Assembly: GCF_032854445.1 (NCBI RefSeq)
Contig: NC_088295.1
Span: 5,954,501-6,018,500 of the forward strand
DNA: 64,000 bases
Direction: 5' to 3'
Source: Liolophura sinensis
Lineage: Eukaryota > Mollusca > Polyplacophora > Chitonida > Chitonidae
Shown: positions 13,019 to 25,200 of the stretch, one piece after another
Layout of the letters: the number at the start of each line of letters is the position of its first letter
Numbering within the stretch: position 1 is the stretch's first letter
The notes under the pieces: generated by a model
Database searches by the model: none
The model's input: the letters and a program-made list of their open reading frames with translations, nothing else
Told to the model about the DNA's origin: nothing
Position numbers and translations under genes: made by a program

Positions 13019-13296
13019 ATGTATCTTTCTTGTATTAGACACTGTTGAGTGGGAAAACCACTTCACCACCAATGTAGCTTTCTTGTATTAGACACTGTTG
13101 AGTGGGAAAACCACTTCACCACCAATGTATCTTTCTTGTATTAGACACTGTTGAGTGGGAAAACCACTTCACCACCAATGTATCTTTCTTGTATTAGACA
13201 CTGTTGAGTGGGAAAACCACTTCACCACCAATGTAGCTTTCTTGTATTAGACACTGTTGAGTGGGAAAACCACTTCACCACCAATGTAGCTTTCTG
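13019..13296. repeat. 53-bp minisatellite, five near-identical units
   Basis: Units contain TCTTGTATTAGACACTGTTG and GGGAAAACCACTTCACCACC. Near-identity implies recent expansion. The flanks show nothing coding. Confidence 0.93.
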
Positions 13297-16200
13297 AAAA
13301 ACTCTTCAGCATGTCGTTCAGCATCAATAAGTAATATATAACAAATACAACTCAATCATATAATTCCACTATGCACATTACCCACAGCATGTCAGGTTAA
13401 TGACAGACTACCACATGTGCTCTCAAGCAGGCTTCACGTATGATTTCGCTATAGTTGCCATGTGGTATGTATCACCGTACCTTAACTATTATCCATTCTA
13501 ATTCATAATAACATCCATTTAATACAAAATGACCAACTCAAACACAAGTATGTTTTCAAACAATACTATTAAGATTCGAACTCTTTCTCTACCTCATACA
13601 TATCCCCACAGTGACTTACTTAGTTCGCTGCACTATGAAGGGCGCCTTAGAGGCTTGTGAAGACATAAGGATTTTAAACTTGCCCAAAGTGTTCACGTTA
13701 TAAACTTCATGTTTTACATATGAACACAAACATTATTCCAAACGAAACTTTGACAGCACACAGAAATGCATACGGGAAAGTTTCGGTAGAAAATATTTTT
13801 CTGTTTATCGTCGAGCTTCCTACCGTAATTTAAAAACCATAGTGCCTCATTTGAGCCAAAACTTTGCGTTTTTGATCGAGCTGGCATTCTTGGTGGGTTA
13901 TAACTAAGCAACTATTTGTTTCATGGTCATATATTTTTTGATGTCGTATGTTAAATGTGATGACAATACAGTATTTTGAGTAATTCTAGACCCGTCACGT
14001 CTTATAAATTGCAATTAACATCACTGCATTTTTTAAAATCTAATTCTGCTTAAGCCATGGTTCTCGGGGTCGTGTAAACTGCTACTATCTATGCATTTAC
14101 ATTATCAATCACCTGTTGACCTACATTCAGTACACATGCAGGGTATTTCGAAATACCGGTCGGCCCACTCAAAGTTTGTAGGTTTATAGGGAACTATGAT
14201 AAACTCGGTGATGACACAGCACAGCAGCACTTTTGGCACAGCTATGAAGAAATCACAGAGTGTCTGCACAGTCGTGGTATTATCTATTCAACGAGTGTTG
14301 ATTAAAGCTTATTAGTTACATTTGGCTGTATATAGTACCACTGGCTATATCTACATAGTTAAATGCACAGTGCATTATTCAAAATATTTAGACTGCCCTG
14401 CACAAACTTATTTATTCGCATTTAACGGTTTTGTGAAATGCTTTGCCGCAGCATTCGTTAAATAATTACTGATGGGCCACTATACCAGTCACAAGACATT
14501 GTAGCCTTCATTCTCAGCAACCATGCCTCTAACAGTGGCATAGGAAGGAAATTGAAAATGGGGAGACGGGAAGTATCTATCACGGCACAATAGGCGAGGG
14601 TCTAGGGGGCCGCTCAGGCCCCGGAAACTGCGCAACCATAGGTTGCCGGAGGTGAGATCTGAGGCATGCACTTTCGGGCACCGACAGATGTGGTTTGAAG
14701 ATTATAAAGCCGTGAAAATGACAAAGAGTTATAAAAGTCTCCGCGATCCTACATTGCCATAGACGTATTCTTGAATAGCCAGTCAAAGTTGGAAACCGAA
14801 GTATGCGGTTTTAAGAGTACAGAGTCCTAAATATGACATGGTTAAGCAATAGTGTGTGTGTGTGTGTGATGGTGGTGGGGGAGCTTAAATGTCCATCACA
14901 CCTCACTATGCGGGGGTCCACGGACCCGCTTGGCCCTGGAAGCTCTGGGATTCTAGGCCGTTTTATGGAAGATTTTTCCGCAATTCAAAGTTAATTAATG
15001 CCATGAGACGGGGGAATGTCTAAAAGAATGTGGAGCCTTAAAACCAACAAAATAAATAAATAAATAAATACTAATAAAACATTAAAAGCCAGTGCCCCAA
15101 TTTAGGACATTTGTGCTCCGAGTTGAAAAGCTGAGGCTCCGACTTTAACATGACAGCCACAGATGAGGGCCTTTCGCGAACTTTTTCACTACGTAAGTCC
15201 CTTTAAAAAGCTTCGTAAACGGCCTTAACTGTTCTCGAGAAAATAAAGAGTTTCAAATAGTGCTTCCATGCAGTTAAATAGCTGGGGCTCCGACTTTTAA
15301 TATGACGGCTATTGGTCAGCTTCTTTGGTAAATTTTTTTCATTATATCCCTTTGAAAAGCTTCGCAAAAAAACTTGACTGATCTCCAGAAATTAAAGGAT
15401 TCAATACTTTCTAATAGTATGTTGAATAGTTTCTAATACTTGACGTTATTCGTGAAAACCATATAGAGAATCTAGCTCTCAATTGTATGGTAGCCACAGT
15501 TGTGCATTTAATCTAACGCAGCTGTAGATAAATAAGAATCAGTTATGTAGGCAGTTAATCCGTTTGATTAAAAAGTAATGATTTTATCTGGCTTTTTTGG
15601 AAGAACTGAAAATTTAAAACAAGCCGCTGCGTTACAAGTATATACCATGCGTTTCTTGGCGGAGTAAATTTTCCCTCACACACACACAGTGAGGTGAGCT
15701 GGAGACCGGTGATAATATACAGCTTGTTGCACGTTAAGGCATGCGTAGACAGGCATGTGACTCGGGTCAACGGTTTCTTGATCTCTACTTGTGGAACAGA
15801 TATCCCGAAACATATTCGTTGAACCTTTATATGTAGGCCTTTACCCGAGGACCCACCGCATGCCCTTACTTGACAAAACACCGTGACACAAGCATGTAAA
15901 TGTGAGGAACCGAGAGATTTTGCACCGTCATATGTATGCCTGTAAACCACCATACACAATCATCACAGAATGATTTGAGGAACCGGTAGTTCAATGTCAT
16001 GAGTTGTAAGAAAATTATTCTCACACCATTGCTCTTGTGGTTAGTAAACTTGGGTAAATAAAAATTTCTGACTGAATTTATAACCGAGTGGTGGTTATAT
16101 ACCATATAGCCTACTTCGACAATTACGATGAACACAGCAAAACAAGTTTCGTCGTATCGACCTGTGTGTGAAGGCAAACAGTTATCACATCCTTATGGAT

Positions 16201-16519
16201 GTAACCCCTCTTCGCCAGGTAAAGTGGAACGTTGATCAGGAGCCGCCATTTTGACTTCACTTAAAGGAGAAGAAAATGTAAAAACTGGCACTATAGCCTG
16301 AAAATAGCACATTTTTTTCTATCTGGTGGTGCTGCATAATTTTGCGATTTTTTCTGGCCATACATGTAAAGCCTGAAAACGGCAAAGCTGGCATAAATCG
16401 CGGAGTCCATCGCGTCCGCCATCCAACACCCTGTAATTTATGCCGGGGGTGTGTTGCCTCTCAGCCAATGAGAGTCGTTAAAACTGCCGGCTTGTTCGTG
16501 TAAACTCAGACCCTACGTC
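13297..16519. other. no gene recognised
   Basis: Unique-looking AT-rich DNA with a short TG run near 14854-14866 and an (AAAT)n run near 15050-15070. Minus-strand open frames at 15555-16177 lack recognisable domains. Sequence at about 16240-16500 (CCGCCATTTTGACTTCACTT onward) has the look of an older dispersed repeat, into which the Harbinger element inserted, but I cannot define its ends. Confidence 0.45.
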
Positions 16520-16690
16520 TAAAGGGCCGTTTCCACCAGAACCGCAGCGATTCCCGCTACGGGACCCGTCGCGTTTCCCGCAGCGTGAACGGTTTCCACC
16601 GAATGCGGTTCTGGCGGGAAATCGCAGCGCTGAAAAAAAATACCCACAGCAAATGAAGACCCGGCGGTGAGCTCTAACTTTATAGTCGAT

Positions 16691-18852
16691 ATGGAAAAGT
16701 CAGACTCAGAGTTCGAGGATATTGTCTTGTTTACGCCGTCGCTCGTGTGAAACGAAAGCGCAAACATCGATTTTGGGTGCACGAAATATTCAAAGCTCGG
16801 AAGATTTACGGAGAGTATCATCACCTGGTGAGAGAGCTGTCCTCATACGAGGACAAGTTTCACGAATACTTCAGGATGACTCCACAGCAGTTTGAGGATG
16901 TATTCGTTAAGATCGAGAGCAATATCAACAAAGAAAGCACAAATTACCGCGAATCGATCACAGCACGACAAAGGCTCGCAATATGTCTAAGGTGAATTTA
17001 TATTCAGATTTTACAGGTGTACACAAATAAAACCGGTTTTACACAAACGGCAGTTTAATGGGTTTTGATCTCAAATAAATATCAGAATGTGAAACGTCAC
17101 TTAATTTGCATGTAGGCCTTCAGCTCTAGTGCTTGTACATATTAATCGGGTATGCATTCGTCTCGGGGCTGAACATCATAGAATCATAGAAAACGACTGA
17201 TTGCTGATCTGAGAAGACGGAGTGTCACTGCGCTGATACGGTGGATCGTACATTTGACAACTGACACCCTGCGATCGGTTAGGGTTCGCCACTTTAATAG
17301 GGGTTAGAGAGAACGACTGTTTTAGGTACAGGTATTCCACTTCGGCATCATGAATGATTTTTGAAATAGAAAATCGAACTTCCGCCTGCCTCGGGGTGGT
17401 AACTTTCGGATGGTAGGCGCGAGAGACTTCAAAAACATCATCATATCGTCATCGTCGACTTGGGGGGCGCGTTTTGGGCCCTCATCGGTTTTTTTCTTGA
17501 TGTAATCTATTATGGCCGTATCCACACTTTCAACGGGGAGAGAATTTCGCCTTTTCTTTGGCGGGGGTCGGGGTGTAGGCTAATGGTGCTCGGTTTAGGC
17601 ACTGTTGCCGGACTTTGTGCTGCGTTTTCCGGTTCCACCTCATCGATGGCAAGCTGTGTATTTTGTGCATCGTCCAGCGTAAATCCATCGTCCTCGTCCT
17701 CTGGTCCAATGTCATCGTTTAAGTTACTGCTAGTTGCCCTTTCATCCAGAGTTGGAATGAGAAACCCGAGGATATGCTCATACTTGTACGGTTTTTTAGC
17801 GGTAGCTGCCTGGCCACTCTGGGTCTTGTTCTTCTTCACATGTTTCGCCATGCAGTCACGAATGTTTCGCCATTTCGTTTGAACATCAGGACCTGAAATA
17901 AAAATATACAGTTTTGTTTAATATTTTTTTCAGGTTCCTGGCGACTGGAGAATCATATTGAACAATATCTTTCAGCTACCGTGTTGGGAAATCTACGGTT
18001 AGCAAGATTGTCAAGGAGACGTGTGATGCTATCTGGCGTAGGCTGCAACTCATCTACATGAGCGAACCGACTACAGATGACTGGGAAAATATAGAAAAAG
18101 GATTTTCTGAGCGTTGGAATTTTCGCAACTGTTTTGGGGCACTAGATGGGAAGCATGTTGTAATCACTGCTCCCCCAGCTTCAGGATCCACGTATTATAA
18201 CTACAAGGGTACATTTTCAATCGTGCTTCTCGCCTTGGTGGATGACCAGTACTGCTTCAGCGTAATAGACGTTGGTGGGTATGGTTCGAACAGTGATGGC
18301 GGGTTGTTCAAGAGCAGTGCTTTAGGTAAAAAGCTTCAAAATCACACACTCGGCCTTCCCAATGACAAACCGTTTCCGGACGCCCCAGAACTAGGGTCAT
18401 TGCCTTATGTACTGGTTGCCGATGAAGCTTTCCCACTCACGACCCACACAATGCGCCCAGTACCCGGCCGTGGACTGAATGATGAAGACAGGATTTACAA
18501 TTATCGCCTTTCGTACGCTCGACGAATTTCCGAGAGCGCATTCGGTATTTTAGCAAGTCGATGGCGAATGTATCAGAGGAAAATACCACTGAGCCCAGAA
18601 AACGTGGATTCCGTTGTGCGAGCGACATGTGTGCTTCATAACATGTTGCAGAGTCAAAACCAGCAAAGCTACTCCCAAGCAGTTAATGAAAATGAACCCA
18701 TACCAGACGGTATTTTGAGGAATTTGAGTCACCGTGGATGTCATGCAACTAACGACACACTGGAAGTTAGAAACAAGCACAAAACGTACTTTTCGTCAGC
18801 AGCTGGCGCCGTCGCTTGGCAGCGAGAATACTGTTTCGGTCGTGCTAATTAA
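16691..18852 (+). pseudogene. Harbinger (HARBI1-like, DDE_Tnp_4) transposase, broken
   Basis: Exon 1 runs to 16991 (donor AG|GTGAAT); exon 2 is 17934-18852 (acceptor TTTTTTTCAG). The ATG at 16691 gives an acidic N-terminus typical of the family, but its frame hits TGA at 16748, and the frame continuing KRKRKHRFWVHEI starts one base off at 16747, so there is a frameshift. Early in exon 2 an in-frame TGA at 17959-17961 interrupts GESY*TISFSYRVGKSTV, where relatives usually have Arg or Ser; a CGA-to-TGA change would explain it. From the Met at 18058 the remaining 264 codons are open and retain the core: ALDGKH (Asp30), VADEAF (Asp122) and RISESAFGIL (Glu158), with 35 residues between the second Asp and the Glu. 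Probably no longer able to make its transposase. Confidence 0.9.
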
Positions 18853-19459
18853 ATTCTCACCATAGGATCAGGGCTTGAATTTAAATGTTTTCAATCTCTA
18901 GACTGCATGGCTAGTGCGACAAGAAATTAACTAGTCCACTGAGCATGTAGCTAGCCCACATCTTTGAGGAGTTGGAAATCACTGACACATGTACATGCCT
19001 GTTAACTTACAAACTGGTATTTATGAACAATATTACAGGTGACAAGTCTTTATTTTTCTGATGGATCATGGAGATCATAGCCAACAGATTAAAAGCCGAT
19101 CATAAAGAATATTGAAAGTATTCTGATAGTTTACTGTCCATTCTTTACCCTGACTAGTGATTTTATGTATTCAAAATGGCTATAGCCAGTAGGGCTAGTG
19201 TGCCATAAAATGTACTAGCCCAACAGCAAATTTTACTAGACAGGGACTAGGGGGCATATGTTAATTTCTTGCCCCGAGGATTGTCTATAAAACGATGAAG
19301 TGATTTCCACATAATTTACTCACCTGAAATTCCCAGCTTTCCCCCAATACTTGACCAGATGTCTTCTTTCAAGTCCGCTCTTTTGTAATTCGGATTCGAC
19401 TTATCAAATAATACCGGATTCTTTTCAACTTCCAAAATTATTCTCTCCTTTATGTCCAT
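17322..19459 (-). pseudogene. Harbinger accessory MADF/BESS DNA-binding protein, frameshifted
   Basis: Exon 1 is 19324-19459 (ATG at 19459, donor GTGAGT) and exon 2 runs from 17892 (acceptor TTTCAG) down to 17322; phases agree. Joined, they give a MADF domain: EKNPVLFDKSNPNYKRADLK, then VQTKWRNIRD and a basic KKNK tract. An acidic middle follows. A BESS-type C-terminal motif is visible (MMFLKSLAPTIRKLPPRGRR). The MADF-to-middle frame ends at 17510 while the BESS part is in another frame, so a single-base shift lies near 17567 in a C-rich run. In PIF/Harbinger elements this protein binds DNA and helps bring the transposase to the nucleus and TIRs. Confidence 0.85.
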
Positions 19460-19741
19460 GTTTCTGTTATGTGATATTGCCACGTCTCGCCTACAGTGGA
19501 TGTGCACTGAGACACACCCAGGGTTAGTGCATTACAACCTCTACCAGCCAACCCCACGTAATGACGCAACAGAAATCGCGGTGAAATCAGTCGAGCGAGC
19601 GACTGGATGCGGGAAACGCAGCGGCTTTTTGCAACGCGATTCCCGCAGCGGTTTTGGTGGAGACAGTTGTAAACATTTACATAGAAGTGATCGTCTGCGG
19701 CTGCCGCAGCGATTATCGTGCTCGGTGGAAACGGCCCTTAA

Positions 19742-22151
19742 GATTTTGGTTTCCCGATCGTCAAGCGGAAATCACCGAAGCAAGGTTAAGTATCGGCAGT
19801 TGGCAGGTGAAGTACATTTTCTACCGGAAATGTACGAAGTGCACTTGGGCGGTTTCCGACGGAAATTCTCCTCCTAACACAGAAAACTTCGCAACTACTT
19901 CTTAGGCAAAATGGAGTCGCCCACAGCGGATTTTGGCGCTGAATGTATTCATAATTTATCAACATGAGGTACATATTAGAATTTTCTTTAAGGCATGCAC
20001 ATGCGAGGAAATGCATACTCTTTTCAATGGTATTTGTTTGATATTTACATTTTATTCTCCTTTTAATGATTTTTCTGTCGTCACAGCACTAGTACTTGGA
20101 ACTATTACTTGATACACATCCTTATTATGAACTTACCTGTATCAATCTACACATTTCCTCATTTAACCACGTTGCCTGCATTACAAACCACAGCTCAGGA
20201 AATTTTCATTCGCCGAGTCGCTAACGTATTATAACTTTCACTTTCTGTCAAACCAATCACAAACACCAACGATGAAAATATTTTGTTAAACTTATTTTAT
20301 TTTGGACTTTATGTTCACTTATTATTGATATTTAAACACTTTCAACAAGGATCAAGATTTACATTATTTAAAAATATGAGAATTCTATTAATAATATCCC
20401 CATTAGTTTGATTGTAGCCGTTTGTACAGAGTGGCGGCATTGGTGCTGCATGCCTGAAGGCACTCTAATCTAAGAGCCGTGAGTGAAGGGTAGAAACATC
20501 CGTGTCAGCCTTCTATCACTGCTTTGTCCCCACTCACAGGGGCACTGAAAACAGGCTAAATGTTAAAGTCTGAGCAATTTCCCCTTATTTCTGTTCTCTT
20601 CTCATGCAAAAATGCTGACAGGATATCATATATTATAAGAACAGGATCCAATAGACAATACACACAACCCCATAAGAAAACAATACCATACACAGTTAAA
20701 ACATTAGAAAAAAGATCCATGATATATTGAGAACAGGATTTCATACATGTAGGCCTACATTGTAAGACAACAGCTAGGCAAACCCCTCAGCATGCTCATA
20801 CTGTTACATTTATATGACATGTCCCAAGCAGATTACCGCCAGTCAATTTAATGGTTTACATGTCAACAAAAGTTTTAAACTCACAATCATTGCATTCAAG
20901 GCCAGTCATGCCAGGCTACAAAACCTATCGTAAAATTTCTAACAGTGGAGAATATTTTTCAGCTGGTAGCAAAAGCCAAACCTCCATCAGGTAAGGCTTA
21001 AAATAAAACTATGTACATCAAGGGTAAAAAGGATGCATATAAAGAGGTTACAATCTACATTTGGACAAAATGTTGAAGGTAAAACGAATGCCTAATTAAA
21101 ACTTCATAGACTTCTAATCGGCTCTTATCAAAACAAAGAAAGTGTAACAATTGTTGATTAATTGAGCTGAAATGTACTCCCACATAGTTCAAATTACAAA
21201 CGTAAGACATCCAAATGGGACAAGAACGAATGACCCGTCAAATAATTTGGTTCGCAAATGTATATAATCATAATAATTAAAGGAAAAAAATAATGGTCAA
21301 AATATTTTTAACCTGCACTTTTTTGTGTTCATATTGACTCCAAAAAATGTGACTACTTAAAACTTGTTAGCTGGAAAGTAGGTGGTTTTCTAACACACAC
21401 TGACAATGTGGAAATAGGTGTACAAAGTTGCATACAATGCAATGTAGCAGGCATCAATCACAGAACAGCTTTAAGTATCGCCAGTGGACTTGGTGGTGTC
21501 TATGAACAGACACATAACAGTCTTGTTACAGACTGCTTCCTTTGATCATGACAAAACACAGCTGGACAGGCACAGGGGTTGGAGATTAGTTGGATGCATG
21601 ATTATATGGCCAAAAGCCTTCAGTTCTACTGCTCTGATTCTCACAGGGTATACCTCTCCTTATTTCCTCATCTCTAAACAGTACACACCAAATGTCTTCC
21701 CCTCAAACACTTTTATACACCACTTAAAACCTGTATTACACACTACAAAAGGTAATAATAGGCTTAAATATAAAAATCAATGCAATTCGTTATGAATTTT
21801 GTGGTATGTTGTACTATCCATGTACATGCACAAATCAGGATAAGATATGCCTGTGATTAAGATAGATGGAAACTGGTATATGAATAGTTAAGCTTTTGCA
21901 TTCCATTAACTATGCAGCACAAGTATATGTCTAAAATTGATCAAGCTGGTAAACCACAGTGTGATATGGTTACTACATCTGTTGTTACTTACAAAAACAT
22001 GGTTATTTTCAATATCTTCACTCAACTGAGACAATGAAAAACCGGTGTTAGTATCTGTCACAAGGTAACTAAGGGAGGCCTATCAAGCAGAGGAAAGCAG
22101 ATAGAGAGGCTGAGCTGTGCCCATCACCAGTGACGAGGAGAGAGAGGCGGG
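19742..22151. other. 3' flank of LITAF gene 2; no gene recognised
   Basis: AT-rich DNA downstream of the distal terminal exon of LITAF gene 2. A minus-strand AATAAA lies at 20296-20301, about 1.85 kb past the stop at 22152, so part may be 3' UTR, but this is weak. Open frames at 19452-20016 and 21484-21795 have no recognisable domain. Confidence 0.45.
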
Positions 22152-22260
22152 TTACATCCTGTTCCAGCGAGCGATCTGCTGGCGACAGTTTGGGCAGGAG
22201 TGGACACAGTCCTTGCAGCCATCCACACAAAATGGGATCAGGCAGCAGCCCAAGTCACAT
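22152..22260 (-). CDS. LITAF gene 2 alternative terminal exon 7b (distal)
   Basis: Acceptor ATTACAG at 22261-22267, first base completes a Gly codon, then CDLGCCLIPFCVDGCKDCV, CPNC and a TAA stop at 22152-22154. It encodes the second half of the LITAF domain (35 residues). It differs from 7a at Asp versus Ser in the second position and at RQQ versus RHQ near the end. It keeps the Asp common in the family (LITAF gene 1 also has CDLG). Either exon fits the phase-2 donor of exon 6. Confidence 0.88.
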
Positions 22261-25200
22261 CTGTAATCAAAGAAACAACATTTATTAGCATGTCATAAAT
22301 CAGGTAATCATCATCAAGTTAAAACAGAGAATGTTTCCACAGTACAAAACTAGACTTTGACAGGCTCTTGTTTTTACATGCTGTCTTTCATATCTGAATA
22401 AAAAAAGACATTTAATATAAAGAAAAGCATAAATTCATGCAGATGCTGATCTAGTACACTGTATTAAGTCAACATAAGGCTTAAAACATAACACACGTAC
22501 AGCAATTAAACAGCAAAACAAACATGTTACTCCTCGTACCACATGTCAATATAAATCCATGCATTTACCATTTTAATACCTATATATGCATGGGTCTTGG
22601 TTGGACCTCAACCAGGTTTGGTGGTCCCCATTAGAACCATGTATGGCCTCCTATGACAACCAACTGCTGGGCCATGCTACAACCAAGATGTGTGGGAGCA
22701 TATAACCGACTGGTGCTACAAGAACCACCTGAAGAACCTCATGATAAGCAAGTGTATGTCCCACTTACATCCAGCTGCTGAGTACTTGGAGGCAAAAGTG
22801 TTAGCATTATATCCCACAACAGGTTACGATTCACTGATTATCATCATTGTATTGCATTATATGGCTTAGTAGGTCTGTCAGCCAAAAGGTAGACACTAGC
22901 AAAAACGTGCTGTAAATGGGAAGGATCATGGCACAGCAAAGAGCTGTAAAGATAATCGTAAGAGAAAGTGATTGGATGATCCGCTATACGATCAGCATAT
23001 ATAGTGGCGCTAATCTATGACTTGCAAGGGTTGAAGTATCTGGTAACAACTAGCAGCAAGCTATACAACAATAAAACTACATGAAATTCATGTATATCCA
23101 GAAGCTTCTTGTTGACATATTGTAATCCACAGATACATATATTACAGCTATACCTATATGCAACATGTATATGCATGTTTGATCTGAGATTGGTGTTAAG
23201 ACATGAATGAACATGGCAGATCTCTCTTGGGTGGCCAGATGAAGCAGGTGAAACAGAAAACAAAACCAACACAACAACAAAGAAAGACAAGAGAATAAAA
23301 TGAGAATAAAAAAGAGCATGCAAATAATTGGTGTGAATGAAAAAACTGGGTGTTACATTCCTACACCTCATCTCCATCTTTCCTATTTCCACACTTCATA
23401 TCTCATTCTCACACCTCATCGTAGTTTCTGCCAGTCCCACACCTCGCTATTTTTCCCATTCCCACACTTCACCTGTTTCCCATTCCCACACTTCATCTGT
23501 GTCTCTCACACACCACATCCATGCATCTCCCCTTTAAACAATACATGTATATCCCTTTCTCTCTAATTCTCACACCTCACCCCTAACCTCCACATCTAAT
23601 TCCTCTCTTCATCCCTTTCTCTCTCAATCCCACACCTCGCTCAATCCCACACCTTATATCTCCCTTGTTAACTTCAGAAAAGATGAAATGCAAGCCAATA
23701 CTGTCCCTAAAACTTTGTAACTAGACAGACACAATTAACAGTAACAATACTACAGCATGTTAAGTGGACAGGACTAGAGCACAGAAGAGTGGGCGTTTCC
23801 CCAATGTCCAGGGAATGATGAGTCACAGACAGCGACAAATGTGGACTTCTCCAAAAGAGTGAGAACAAAGAGAACACGGTGTATATCCAGATATACACCA
23901 CACTTTGGGTAAACTTTGGGGTGAATTTTAATTGTTTTCCACTCTTCTGAACCCAGACTTCCTTGGTCAGCAATACACTACAGACAAGTTTGCATGAAAG
24001 TTTCAACTATGATCATACATTGGACTATGTCCGCTCTGGACTGGGCTATCACATTCTGTTCCAGCGGGCTATTTGATGGCGGCAATTGGGGCAGGAGTGG
24101 ACACAATCTTTACAGCCATCAACACAGAACGGAATAAGACAACATCCTAGTGAGCAGCTGTGGAGAAATAAAAGGTACAAACAAACTGTAAAATATACCC
24201 GTCTATATTCATGTGTACAAACAATCACCCTCAACGTGACCTTCAAGTACATCAACTGTCAAATCCACGTGACTAGCGGAGAACACATACAACATGCCTA
24301 ACAGACGCATGCCAAACATGGAGAAAAGCATATAACTCAAACCACAGAAAGCCAAATCTGTCCAATTTTCAGACACACTAACATGAATGCCACTTGAGAA
24401 ACAAAAGATACAGATATGACAAAGTATCCACTTACACAACTACATCCACTACAGTCCTGATAGTAAGCCCATCATCTGTAGTCTAAACACACACAGTTTC
24501 TATAAACTGATCACACTTTCTGACTCAAAGTGTTACTGTGGAAGAATGTTATTGTACCAGTGTGTACAGAGACAGCATGTTAATGGAAAAACGTTTTATT
24601 GTAACATTGTGATACTGTAGCTTCAAGTTATTGTAAAAAGGTTAACAAAATTAATAAATTTAACAAATTATTACTGTAGCTGCTTAGAAGAGGTTAAATG
24701 TCTTTCACCCCACACATATTCAACTGTAATTCCTTCTAAACTGTGCCCATGTGTATAGAAAAACATTATGAAAATCAACAATTTTTTTGGAAGAACTAGC
24801 ATTTATTTAAAAATAACAAATACATGTATATTCAAGGCAGTAGCATATTATGAAGTTATTTTGCAGAGTTTGCATAAAGGGAATCGCTTGCTAAGCCAGA
24901 TATTCATTAAATTGCTTATTACTTTGACTAGGTTTTACATGATCACAGATCCCATCGCTTCCATGCCAATCTCTCCCAATTCCATTTTCATAGATGGATG
25001 AAACTGATCCTCAAAATGAGGACATTCCCACACTTCATTAATATCATTCTGTTGTCTTCCTATCACAGGAAGAACCGATTTACAAAGTGAGCTGTATGAA
25101 AACGGCCAGTACGAAATGAGATGGAAAATATCAGAAAATCTTAGAACTCTTGATGCCAGGCATTGTATTGATGTCCAAAAGTACACTGATCAGCTAACAG

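Larger units (their letters stand above)
16523..19738. mobile_element. PIF/Harbinger DNA transposon, structurally complete (3216 bp)
   Basis: Terminal inverted repeats begin AGGGCCGTTTCCACC at both ends, and TAA at 16520-16522 and 19739-19741 is the 3-bp target duplication typical of PIF/Harbinger (TWA). Both ends carry GC-rich subterminal copies of TTTCCACC and GCAGCG. Inside are the two genes expected of the superfamily: a DDE transposase on the plus strand and a MADF/BESS DNA-binding partner on the minus strand, interleaved so that the second exon of the minus gene lies within the transposase intron. Intact ends and duplication show a fairly recent insertion, but both genes carry disabling changes. 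Confidence 0.93.

Noticed and set aside
16519-16824. 101-codon minus frame over the left Harbinger end
   Set aside because: It spans the TIR and the antisense of transposase exon 1; it is a shadow of the real gene.
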